A DNA stretch of 64,000 nt, from contig JACQDV010000008.1 in the NCBI GenBank assembly GCA_016200915.1, positions 62,001 to 126,000 of the forward strand, given 5' to 3'. Source of the DNA: Sphingobacteriales bacterium (GTDB taxonomy: Bacteria; Bacteroidota; Bacteroidia; Chitinophagales; Chitinophagaceae). The translations under genes were made by a program, and so were the position numbers. Under the pieces are notes generated by a model that worked only from the letters and a program-made list of their open reading frames with translations, was not told the origin of the DNA and searched no databases. This document shows, piece by piece, positions 53,091 through 61,019 of the stretch (its first letter is position 1; each line of letters opens with the position of its first letter).

Positions 53091-53637
53091 GGAAAAAGAA
53101 ATTTTATTTCCTGCTTTTCATGATTGCAACTGCGTTTACAGTAAAAGCGCAAGAACAAAAGAAAGAGGATGCTACAATCCCAATTTAGTAAAAGATACCA
53201 GTAAGAAAAGTATCAAATCAATGGCATTTGCTTTCATTAATGGCGACAGTATCAAAATCAATTATTATTCGCCCGGTGTTCGTAAAAGAGTTACCTGGGG
53301 TGGCCTCGTTCCTGACGATGAAATGTGGGTTACGGGGGCAAACGATGCCACTACAATCGAATTCGGCAAACAACTTAATGTTAACGGCGAAGAAATCCTT
53401 GCCTGTAAGTATGCTTATACATTTGGACATCTATCAAAAAACACTGTTTCTGTGGTCAGCGAATTGGGAACTGTACAAAAACTCGGAAACAAATGGAGCA
53501 TTTTTGATTTCCTCTGGATGATGCACAACATGGAATATGAAAGCCGGGACCATATCGGTAATTGGCTGCTGAGGGCATTTTCCATTTTTGGATTAATCAC
53601 TGTGCTGAGTGGATTTGCTTTGCATTTATCAGCTTAA
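53087..53637 (+). pseudogene. chimeric remnant: DUF2911 N-terminus joined to a PepSY-type C-terminus
   Basis: A signal peptide (MRKKKFYFLLFMIATAFTVK, from ATG 53087) is followed by a frameshift. A DUF2911 domain then continues (INYYSPGVRKRVTWGGLVPD, FGKQLNVNGEEILACKYA). After that the sequence switches to YTFGHLSKNTVSVVSELGTV and WSIFDFLWMMHNMEYESRDH, with a membrane helix, the C-terminal part of PepSY-associated membrane proteins. Two unrelated genes seem joined by a deletion. From ATG 53221 a 138-aa frame is still open, but function is unlikely. Confidence 0.65.
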
Positions 53638-53797
53638 AGAGGGTAAGAAAAAAACGACAAATTTTTCGCCCATTAAATTAGTAAGGATGTAGCTTGAAGC
53701 CGCTTTATTACATTAAAATGGAAAAGAACAACTTGCAATTATTAAAGAGTACTACATACTGAAATTTATTGTTCAGGTTCTTGTATCAATTTAGACT

Positions 53798-53950
53798 ATG
53801 AAAAAAATCAGAAAGCAAGAAAAAGTTAAGGCTAAAAGTTTAACTCGAAAGATTCTGCGATATATCTTTTGGGTTTTTCTTGCGCTCTTTGTACTTGCTA
53901 TTTTTATTCTAATCATACTTTTGCAACACATGCATATTGAAAAGAAATGA
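53798..53950 (+). CDS. 50-aa basic single-helix membrane protein, extra copy
   Basis: ATG 53798 to TGA 53950 encodes a basic tail (MKKIRKQEKVKAKSLTRKIL) and one helix (FWVFLALFVLAIFILIILLQ) ending in HMHIEKK. It has the same design as the proteins at 31656 and 54507 but stands ahead of the Cys-rich protein gene, not czcA, and is separated from it by about 150 bases. It may be a third paralogue stranded by rearrangement, or an unrelated small membrane protein. The His-Met-His end could bind metal. Confidence 0.5.
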   Translation: MKKIRKQEKVKAKSLTRKILRYIFWVFLALFVLAIFILIILLQHMHIEKK

Positions 53951-54088
53951 AACCACAGTTGATGATAAACGGGGCTTTTTTTAATATTTTAAGTCTAAAA
54001 TTAGATTTAAGACGGTTTTAACCCGATCATTTGCAACTATATTGCCAAATTATACATGGCTAAGTGTGTAATTTGCAACAAAACATCC

Positions 54089-54096
54089 TATTTTTG
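54089..54096 (+). promoter_or_regulatory. -7 element of a probably leaderless gene (Cys-rich protein 3)
   Basis: TATTTTTG matches TAnnTTTG. CAACCA separates it from the ATG at 54103, the same 6-base spacing as at 31254-31267. The upstream TTTG at 54072-54075 is closer than the usual -33 distance. Confidence 0.55.
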
Positions 54097-54102
54097 CAAC
54101 CA

Positions 54103-54426
54103 ATGAAATTATTCTTCTCCATAGTATCTCTGGTAATGCTTTATATTTCTTGTCTGCCTTGTGGCGACAGAAATGAATGTAATGTCAGGGCAGAAGCAAA
54201 AATTTCAGCAGCTAATGAAAACCACCAGCAGCATAAACATAATACAGAAGCCTGTTCTCCTTTCTGTTCATGTTCCTGTTGTGCGGCCTCCTCAGCCTTT
54301 TACTCTCCTCTTTCTAAGGCTCAATTAAACAAAGTGGAATTTCAATCAGAGAAATATCCCCTTTATAATGTAGCGTTCAGTACTGAAGCTCAAAATAGCA
54401 TCTGGCAACCTCCCAAACTTTCTTAA
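54103..54426 (+). CDS. secreted Cys-rich protein with C-terminal WQPP, paralogue 3 (DUF6660-like)
   Basis: The 107-aa protein has a signal peptide (MKLFFSIVSLVMLYISCLPC), a His-rich stretch (NENHQQHKHNTEA), the cluster CSPFCSCSCCAASSAF and the C-terminus IWQPPKLS. The CSPFCxCSxC core is the same as in paralogue 1 (31268), and both stand upstream of a small membrane protein and a CzcA-TolC gene. The five closely spaced cysteines and nearby histidines fit a periplasmic Zn/Cd/Cu-binding protein. It probably opens the second czc transcript. Confidence 0.72.
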   Translation: MKLFFSIVSLVMLYISCLPCGDRNECNVRAEAKISAANENHQQHKHNTEACSPFCSCSCCAASSAFYSPLSKAQLNKVEFQSEKYPLYNVAFSTEAQNSIWQPPKLS

Positions 54427-54506
54427 TCTCCCTCCTTTATTGAATTTGCTGTAAGTCATTTATTGGCTTATTCAGCTATTGTATCATTCATTTCCCATTT
54501 CTGGCA

Positions 54507-54659
54507 ATGGCCACAGCCAAAAAAATTACAAAAGGCAAAAAAAGAAAAAAGCCTTTAGTGATAAGAATAATCAGAATTATTCTTGTAGGAATTGCCTGTG
54601 CCATACTTATTGCCGCAATAGTGGAAAGAACCATTCATTTCTTCAGGTATCATATATAA
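54507..54659 (+). CDS. 50-aa basic single-helix membrane protein upstream of czcA-tolC, copy 2
   Basis: ATG 54507 to TAA 54659 gives a lysine-rich tail (MATAKKITKGKKRKKPLVIR), a helix (IIRIILVGIACAILIAAIVE) and RTIHFFRYHI. It matches the protein at 31656 in layout and in the aromatic-Arg ending after the helix (KYYR, HFFR). The czcA-tolC gene starts 17 bases later, so translation is probably coupled. A pump-associated helix, comparable to AcrZ, is the working idea; no direct evidence. Confidence 0.7.
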   Translation: MATAKKITKGKKRKKPLVIRIIRIILVGIACAILIAAIVERTIHFFRYHI

Positions 54660-54676
54660 CCAAACAGAATTAAGAC

Positions 54677-57600
54677 ATGCTCAATAAAATCATTCAATTC
54701 TCCATAAAAAATAAACTGGTCATTGGCCTGTTTACACTTGCATTAATGATATGGGGTGTTTATTCGGCAAAAAAATTGCCGATTGATGCCGTACCCGATA
54801 TTACCAATAACCAGGTACAGGTAATTACACTAAGCCCATCGTTAGCTGCACAGGAAGTGGAACAGTTAATTTCTTTTCCGGTAGAACAAACAATGGCCAC
54901 CATTCCGGAAGTGCAGGAAATCCGTTCTATATCCAGGTTTGGATTATCTGTAGTTACTGTTGTATTTCATGATGATGCAAATATCTATTGGGCCCGTCAG
55001 CAAGTAGGTGAAAGGTTGATAGAAGCCCGTAACCAAATACCAAACAATATTGGCAACCCTGAAATGGCTCCTATCTCTACGGGGTTAGGTGAGATTTATC
55101 AATATGTTTTACATGCAAAAAAAGGGTATGAAGATAAATACGATGCCATGTCGCTTCGAACGATACAGGACTGGATTGTCCGTCGTCAGTTGCTGGGTAC
55201 ACCCGGCATTGCTGATGTAAGCAGCTTTGGCGGTCTTTTAAAGCAGTATGAAATTGCATTGAATACAGATAAACTTCGCAGCTATAATCTATCCATAGCA
55301 GATGTATTTACTGCCCTTGAAAAAAATAATCAGAATACAGGTGGTGCGTATATAGATAAGAAACCTAACGCTTATTTTATCCGCAGCGAAGGCTTTATTA
55401 AAACAATCACTGACATTGAAAAAATTGTAGTTACAAGAACTTCCGGTGGTGCACCCGTGCTGGTAAGAGATATTGCAACGGTACAGTTGGGGCATGCCAC
55501 GCAATACGGGGCATTAACCCGTAATGCAGAAGGCGAAGTAGTTGGTGGTATTGTTTTAATGCTGAAAGGAGCAAATTCCAGCATTGTAATTAACAGTGTA
55601 AAAGATAAAATAATCCAGATTCAGAAAAGCTTGCCTGAAGGGGTGGTCATTGAACCCTTTCTTGACAGGAGTGCTTTAGTTAGCAGGGCGATAGGAACTG
55701 TAAAAACTAACCTTATTGAAGGTGCTTTGATCGTAATTTTTGTATTGGTGGTTTTTCTTGGCAATATCCGTTCCGGGCTGATAGTGGCTTCCGTAATTCC
55801 ACTTGCCATGCTTTTCGCTATTTCGCTGATGAACCTGTTTGGTGTGTCGGGAAACCTGATGAGTTTAGGTGCTATTGACTTTGGTTTGATTGTGGATGGC
55901 GCTGTGATTATTGTAGAAGCCACCATGCATCAGTTGGGCCATCGAAAACCCGGAAGACTCACACAAGACCAATTGGATGATGAAGTATATAAATCAGCAG
56001 GCAAAATGATGAATTCTGCTGCTTTTGGACAGATTATTATCTTAATTGTATATCTGCCTATTCTTGCATTGGTTGGTATTGAAGGAAAAATGTTTGGCCC
56101 GATGGCACAAACAGTTTCCTTCGCCATACTCGGTGCATTCCTGCTTTCACTTACTTATGTGCCCATGATGAGTGCCCTTGTTCTAAGTAAAAAAATAAGC
56201 CACAGGGAAAACCTTTCAGATAAAATGATGAAGTTTTTTCAACGGCTTTATACGCCATTGATACGTGGCGCATTAAAAATGAAGCTATTGGTAGTGAGCA
56301 TTGCTGTAGGGGTATTTATTATCAGCCTGATTATTTTTAGAACATTAGGAGGTGAATTTATTCCCACTTTGGAAGAAGGGGATTTTGCCGTAGAAACAAG
56401 GTTGTTGACTGGAAGTTCGTTAAGCCAGACAATAGAAAAGATCACCCAGGCTTCTGACTTACTGATGAAAAAATTTCCGGAAGTAAAAGAAGTGATTGGA
56501 AAGATAGGCGCCTCTGAGATACCTACCGACCCTATGCCCATAGAAGCATGTGACATTACCATTCTTTTAAAAGATAAAAAGGAATGGACAAGTGCACATA
56601 ACCGGGAAGAGCTGGCCGAACTGATGCAAAAGGAACTGGAAAAAATTCCCGGTGTTTCCTATGGGTTATCGCAGCCTATACAACTTCGTTTTAATGAATT
56701 GATTTCAGGTGTTCGCCAGGATGTAGGTATTAAAATATTTGGGGAAGACCTTGATGTGCTGGCTGACCTGGCAAAAAAAATTGGTGTGATTGTACCTACG
56801 GTAAAAGGTGCAGAAGATTTATATGTAGAACAGGTAACAGGTCTCCCGCAAATTGTGGTTAAACTAAACAGGGATAAGATTGCACAGTTTGGCTTAAATG
56901 TAGAAGATGTAAATCGCACCATCAGCGCTGCATTTGCCGGAGAAGCTGCCGGTATTGTGTACGAAGGTGAGAAACGGTTTGATATGGTAGTGCGGTTAGA
57001 AAAGACAGGCCGCCAGAGTATTGATGATGTAAAAGGGTTATTTGTTGCAGCGCCGGATGGTAACCAGATCCCCTTGGAACAGGTAGCCGATGTCAATTTG
57101 CAGTTAGGCCCCAACCAGATTCAACGTGAAGATGCGAAGAGAAGAATCATTGTCGGCTTTAATACAAGAGGCAGGGACATCTCCTCGGTTGTAAAAGAGA
57201 TACAGGAAAAAATTGAGAAGCAGGTAAAAATGCCTCCCGGTTACTTTATTACTTATGGTGGACAATTTAAAAATCTTGAAGAGGCTAATAAACGATTATC
57301 AGTGGCAGTACCTGTAGCATTGGCGCTGATACTCTTACTGCTCTACTTCACTTTTGGTTCTATCAAATATTCCCTGCTCATATTTACAGCTATTCCCATG
57401 AGTGCTATAGGCGGTGTATTTGCCTTATGGTTCCGGGGAATGCCTTTCAGCATTTCTGCAGGTGTTGGATTTATTGCTTTGTTTGGTGTGGCAGTATTAA
57501 ATGGTATTGTATTAATCAGCGAATTTAACCGGTTAAAAAAAGAAGGCATGACAGATATAAATGCAATTATCTTAAAAGGAACTTCTGTGAGGTTAAGACC

Positions 57601-59053
57601 AGTGTTAATGACCGCAACAGTTGCTTCACTGGGCTTTTTGCCAATGGCGTTGTCAACAGGTTCCGGAGCAGAAGTACAAAAGCCGTTAGCAACGGTAGTT
57701 ATAGGCGGATTGATAACAGCCACTTTTCTTACGTTGGTAGTTTTGCCGGTGTTATACACTTGGTTTGAAAAGATAAAACCGAAGACGAAGAAGACCGATG
57801 TAACAAAAGGGCTGGCCTCATTGCTTATCCTGTTTTTTGCTTCATCATTTGCTACAAATGCACAACAACAACCAAAGCCGGTCATCAATCTTAATGATGC
57901 TGTTGCATCAGCCATGAAGAATAACCCATTGGTAAAAGTAGGAGCGCTGGATATAGGTTACCAGCAGCAATTGAAAAAAACAGTAAAAGATTACGGCAAA
58001 ACAAATGTCGGCCTTTTGTTTGGCCAGTACAACAGCCGCATTGCTTATGACAATAATTTCAGCATTACTCAGGGCATACCCAATCCAGCTTACTTTAAAA
58101 GTCTCATAAAGCTATCTGAGTCAAATATCAAAAGCAGTCAGTTGCAACTGAAAATATATCAAACTGAACTGGCAGCGAATACAAAAACATCGTACTACCA
58201 GTTAAGTTTTTGGATAGAGGAAATAAGATTGCTGAAAGAACTGCTGGCTATTTACGAAAATGTATTAAAGGCATCGGCATTGCGGTACAAAACGGGTGAA
58301 ACAAATGCATTGGAAAATTATAATGCTGAAAGCAAGGTGAATGAGATAAAGGCGCAATTGAGAAATGCAGAGGAAGATTACCGTATTGAATTAAACCGTC
58401 TGAAAGTGGTTACTGCTGATTCTGCTGTTACAGCCATTGCTGACACTTCACTTGTTGAAAAGCAGATACAGGTAAATTTTGATACTGCTGCCATTGCTGC
58501 CAACCCTACACTGGCATTTATTAAGCAGCAGATTGATATTGCAAACCGGGAGAAAGCTGTTGAGCAATCAAGGCTGAAACCAGATTTCTCTGTAGGCTAT
58601 TTCAATCAATCGCTGGTAGGTTATCAAACCGTAAACGGAGCTGACAAGTATTATGGTGCTGGGCACCGTTTCCAGGGTGTTAATTTGGGTATCAGCATTC
58701 CCATATTTGCCAGGGCGCAAAAAGAAAAAGTAAAAGCTGCGGAAGTAAACCGGGTACGCCGTGAAGCGGAACTGACAAATTATCAATACACCCTTCAGGC
58801 CGAACTGACAAGGTTGTTTGGCGAATTGCAAAAACAAAGAGTTCAAATCAACTATTACCGCAATACAGCTTTACCACAGGCCAATCTCATCATTACGCAG
58901 GCGCAAAAAGCTTTTACTGCCGGAGAAATCGGTTATTATGAATTGACGCAATCACTAAATAATGCTGTTGTTGTAAAACAGGAATACACCAAACTTTTAA
59001 ATCAATACAATCAAACCGTCATTGCTATCGAATTTATTGGCGGCATCAATTAA
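54677..59053 (+). CDS. czcA-like: CzcA-type RND pump fused to a TolC-like channel, copy 2
   Basis: The 1458-aa chain has the same design as the one at 31842: pump (VPDITNNQVQVITLSP, DFGLIVDGAVIIVE, GASEIPTDPMPIEACDITIL, RFNELISGVRQDVG), a linker WFEKIKPKTKKTDVTKG, a hydrophobic segment LASLLILFFASSFATNAQ (residues about 1046-1063), then the channel with NLNDAVASAMKNNPLVKVGA. The two chains are clearly paralogous but well diverged, which fits different metal preferences (Zn, Cd, Co, Ni). The segment ends like a Bacteroidota signal peptide (NAQ). The czcB gene follows after 25 bases. Confidence 0.93.
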   Translation: MLNKIIQFSIKNKLVIGLFTLALMIWGVYSAKKLPIDAVPDITNNQVQVITLSPSLAAQEVEQLISFPVEQTMATIPEVQEIRSISRFGLSVVTVVFHDDANIYWARQQVGERLIEARNQIPNNIGNPEMAPISTGLGEIYQYVLHAKKGYEDKYDAMSLRTIQDWIVRRQLLGTPGIADVSSFGGLLKQYEIALNTDKLRSYNLSIADVFTALEKNNQNTGGAYIDKKPNAYFIRSEGFIKTITDIEKIVVTRTSGGAPVLVRDIATVQLGHATQYGALTRNAEGEVVGGIVLMLKGANSSIVINSVKDKIIQIQKSLPEGVVIEPFLDRSALVSRAIGTVKTNLIEGALIVIFVLVVFLGNIRSGLIVASVIPLAMLFAISLMNLFGVSGNLMSLGAIDFGLIVDGAVIIVEATMHQLGHRKPGRLTQDQLDDEVYKSAGKMMNSAAFGQIIILIVYLPILALVGIEGKMFGPMAQTVSFAILGAFLLSLTYVPMMSALVLSKKISHRENLSDKMMKFFQRLYTPLIRGALKMKLLVVSIAVGVFIISLIIFRTLGGEFIPTLEEGDFAVETRLLTGSSLSQTIEKITQASDLLMKKFPEVKEVIGKIGASEIPTDPMPIEACDITILLKDKKEWTSAHNREELAELMQKELEKIPGVSYGLSQPIQLRFNELISGVRQDVGIKIFGEDLDVLADLAKKIGVIVPTVKGAEDLYVEQVTGLPQIVVKLNRDKIAQFGLNVEDVNRTISAAFAGEAAGIVYEGEKRFDMVVRLEKTGRQSIDDVKGLFVAAPDGNQIPLEQVADVNLQLGPNQIQREDAKRRIIVGFNTRGRDISSVVKEIQEKIEKQVKMPPGYFITYGGQFKNLEEANKRLSVAVPVALALILLLLYFTFGSIKYSLLIFTAIPMSAIGGVFALWFRGMPFSISAGVGFIALFGVAVLNGIVLISEFNRLKKEGMTDINAIILKGTSVRLRPVLMTATVASLGFLPMALSTGSGAEVQKPLATVVIGGLITATFLTLVVLPVLYTWFEKIKPKTKKTDVTKGLASLLILFFASSFATNAQQQPKPVINLNDAVASAMKNNPLVKVGALDIGYQQQLKKTVKDYGKTNVGLLFGQYNSRIAYDNNFSITQGIPNPAYFKSLIKLSESNIKSSQLQLKIYQTELAANTKTSYYQLSFWIEEIRLLKELLAIYENVLKASALRYKTGETNALENYNAESKVNEIKAQLRNAEEDYRIELNRLKVVTADSAVTAIADTSLVEKQIQVNFDTAAIAANPTLAFIKQQIDIANREKAVEQSRLKPDFSVGYFNQSLVGYQTVNGADKYYGAGHRFQGVNLGISIPIFARAQKEKVKAAEVNRVRREAELTNYQYTLQAELTRLFGELQKQRVQINYYRNTALPQANLIITQAQKAFTAGEIGYYELTQSLNNAVVVKQEYTKLLNQYNQTVIAIEFIGGIN

Positions 59054-59078
59054 TCAAAACGGGTTAAATATTATAAAT

Positions 59079-60293
59079 ATGAAACAGAAATTTTTAAGTT
59101 CACTTATTATACTCACTGCGGCCACTATATGGCTTTCATCATGCTCTTCCAAAGGAAATGCAGAAGCCACACCTGCCGAAGAATCCAAAACCAAAGAGGC
59201 AGACATGGTGGACTTGTCGGAAGACCAGTCCAAAACAGTTAACATACAGTACGGTGCTATTGAAGAAAAAAACCTCAGCAGTGTTATACGGGCCTCTGGC
59301 GAAATAGAGGCTCCACCTCAACAGTTAGTCACGGTTTCTTCTCCTTATGGTGGTGTTGTAAAAAATATTCCATTACTGGAAGGGAAATTTGTTACTCAGG
59401 GGCAGGTAATAGCTGTTCTGGAAAACCCTGAATTTATACAATTGCAGCAGGATTATTTAGATTATAAAAGCCAATTGTCGTATCTCAAAGAAGAATTAGA
59501 CAGGCAGCAGGAACTGGCCAAAGAAAATGTAAATGCCAAAAAGACTTTACAAAAAGCCAGCAGCGAATATAACAGTATGGTGGCAAAGGTGCAGGGATTG
59601 CGGTCAAAATTGCAGTTGATAAATATTAGCCCTGATAAAATAGGAACCGGCAGCATCAGCAGCCGCACCAACGTATATGCAACAACATCCGGCTATGTAA
59701 CAAAAGTGAAAGCCAACATTGGGAAATATGTAAATGCAAACGAAGCATTGGCTGAAATTGCCGATACCCGTGAACTGCATGTTGAGCTTACTGTTTTTGA
59801 AAAAGATGTTCCTAAAATAAAAGCCGGACAAAAAGTAAGGTTTGTTTTAAATAATGAAACAAAAGAAAGACTTGCAGAGGTAAGCCTTGTAGGAAGGGAA
59901 ATTACTGCCGACCGCACTGTAAGGGTACATGGCCGATTATTAAAGGAAGATAAAGAATTGCTGCCAGGTCTGTTTCTGAAAGGGATTATTGAAACCGGCA
60001 TTGCTACAACAACTGCTCTGCCTGATAAAGCCATTGTGCAATCAGCAGGTAAATCTTACATTTTTGTTGCGGCAGATGAAATAAAAGAAGAAAAACAACC
60101 TGCTGATGGAAAAAAGGATGAAGCTGCAGAAAAGCATATTCGTTTTAAAAGAATTGAAGTAACAACAGGTGTTTCAGAAAATGGCTATGCGGAAGTGATT
60201 TTGCCCGAGGGCTTTGACAGGAATATCAAAGTGGTGGTTAATGGGGCTTATGATTTGTTATCGAAGATGAACAATTTAGAGAAAGAAGAGTAA
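59079..60293 (+). CDS. czcB-like: CzcB-type periplasmic adaptor lipoprotein, copy 2
   Basis: The 404-aa lipoprotein (lipobox WLSSCSSKG) shows the membrane-fusion pattern with lipoyl half (ASGEIEAPPQQLVTVSSPYG), helical hairpin (YLKEELDRQQELAKENVNAK) and barrel (VHGRLLKEDKELLPGLFLKG). Its C-terminal 53 residues also occur as decayed fragments at 43783 and, in part, 40142. ATG 59079 is chosen because the upstream frame overlaps the czcA end and lacks a signal sequence. A Lys/Glu-rich loop near residue 345 (EEKQPADGKKDEAAEKH) matches the longer one in the other CzcB. Hairpin copy 3 follows 7 bases after the stop. Confidence 0.92.
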   Translation: MKQKFLSSLIILTAATIWLSSCSSKGNAEATPAEESKTKEADMVDLSEDQSKTVNIQYGAIEEKNLSSVIRASGEIEAPPQQLVTVSSPYGGVVKNIPLLEGKFVTQGQVIAVLENPEFIQLQQDYLDYKSQLSYLKEELDRQQELAKENVNAKKTLQKASSEYNSMVAKVQGLRSKLQLINISPDKIGTGSISSRTNVYATTSGYVTKVKANIGKYVNANEALAEIADTRELHVELTVFEKDVPKIKAGQKVRFVLNNETKERLAEVSLVGREITADRTVRVHGRLLKEDKELLPGLFLKGIIETGIATTTALPDKAIVQSAGKSYIFVAADEIKEEKQPADGKKDEAAEKHIRFKRIEVTTGVSENGYAEVILPEGFDRNIKVVVNGAYDLLSKMNNLEKEE

Positions 60294-60300
60294 AATAACA

Positions 60301-60372
60301 TGGGTCGTAACTCTGCTTTGTTTGTCCCGTTTTAAAAATGGAAAACCTTGAGCGGCAGGGTTTCCGTACCCA
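60301..60372 (+). repeat. conserved hairpin element downstream of czcB, copy 3
   Basis: Same fold as the copies at 40235 and 43998. Here the seven-base stem is CTCTGCT with GGCAGGG (five Watson-Crick, two G-U pairs), and CGTA/TCCG has one mismatch. It is the only copy behind an intact czcB gene, which suggests that the element was originally part of the czc operon's 3' end. Confidence 0.85.
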
Positions 60373-60401
60373 CCCAACTAAAACATAAAAAACTTTTTAA
60401 C

Positions 60402-60590
60402 ATGCAAAAGATATTATTACTAATCGCTACCACAGTTATAACTATCGGTAGTAGTTGCACCAATGCTGACGAGCAAAATAAACAAGAGATAAAGTCAGAA
60501 AGGCATGATTCAACTCATAAGGAAAGAAAGGAAACAGATACTATGGGCATGAAAATGGGCGGCAACGAATTGGATTCAAAGAAAAAATAA
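60402..60590 (+). CDS. small lipoprotein, 62 aa
   Basis: The protein has a signal with a lipobox-like Cys (ITIGSSCTNAD), then a charged, His/Met-containing tail (RHDSTHKERKETDTMGMKMG). The tail could bind metal. ATG 60402 is chosen because an upstream ATG at 60348 lies within the hairpin element. It stands directly after the czc operon and may be transcribed with it. Family unknown. Confidence 0.5.
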   Translation: MQKILLLIATTVITIGSSCTNADEQNKQEIKSERHDSTHKERKETDTMGMKMGGNELDSKKK

Positions 60591-60613
60591 ATCATCATAT
60601 AAAACGTAAAATT

Positions 60614-61015
60614 ATGAAACAGTTATTTGCAGTTCTTGTGATGCTGTTGTCAGCATCAATGCTGTCTGCACAGGATGTAATCACCCTGCGCAACGGCGAA
60701 ACCATTAACGGTAAAGTAGCCGAAGTGGGCACAACAGAAATCCGTTATTACAAAGCGGACAATGCAGACGGGCCTGTGTATGTGGCAAGCAAATCTGAAA
60801 TAATCCAGATTGTGTATGCAAACGGCACGAAAGATGTTTTTAACACACAGACATCTGCCAATCAAAATGCAGTAAATCAAAATTATTCCAGGCGGTATCG
60901 CAGGGGGTACAACAGGCCGTTTCTATATCCTATTATCACACCGCATATTAATTTAGGGCACCACATAGATTTAGGGCATCACAGTTACGGCGGACATCAT
61001 GGAGGACATCATTAG
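60614..61015 (+). CDS. secreted protein with His-rich C-terminus
   Basis: The 133-aa protein has a signal peptide (MLLSASMLSAQ) and a small domain DVITLRNGETINGKVAEVGT with EIRYYKADNADGPVYVASKS, which looks like the short SH3-like beta domain common in secreted Bacteroidota proteins. The C-terminus is His-rich (HINLGHHIDLGHHSYGGHHG), with ten or more histidines near the end. Histidine clusters of this kind bind Ni, Zn or Cu. The neighbouring czc cluster supports a metal-buffering role. The 3' end overlaps or abuts the next gene. Confidence 0.6.
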   Translation: MKQLFAVLVMLLSASMLSAQDVITLRNGETINGKVAEVGTTEIRYYKADNADGPVYVASKSEIIQIVYANGTKDVFNTQTSANQNAVNQNYSRRYRRGYNRPFLYPIITPHINLGHHIDLGHHSYGGHHGGHH

Positions 61016-61019
61016 AAGA

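Noticed and set aside
60348-60401. Earlier start for the small lipoprotein at 60348
   Set aside because: It lies within hairpin copy 3, and similar codons occur in the other copies where no such gene follows.
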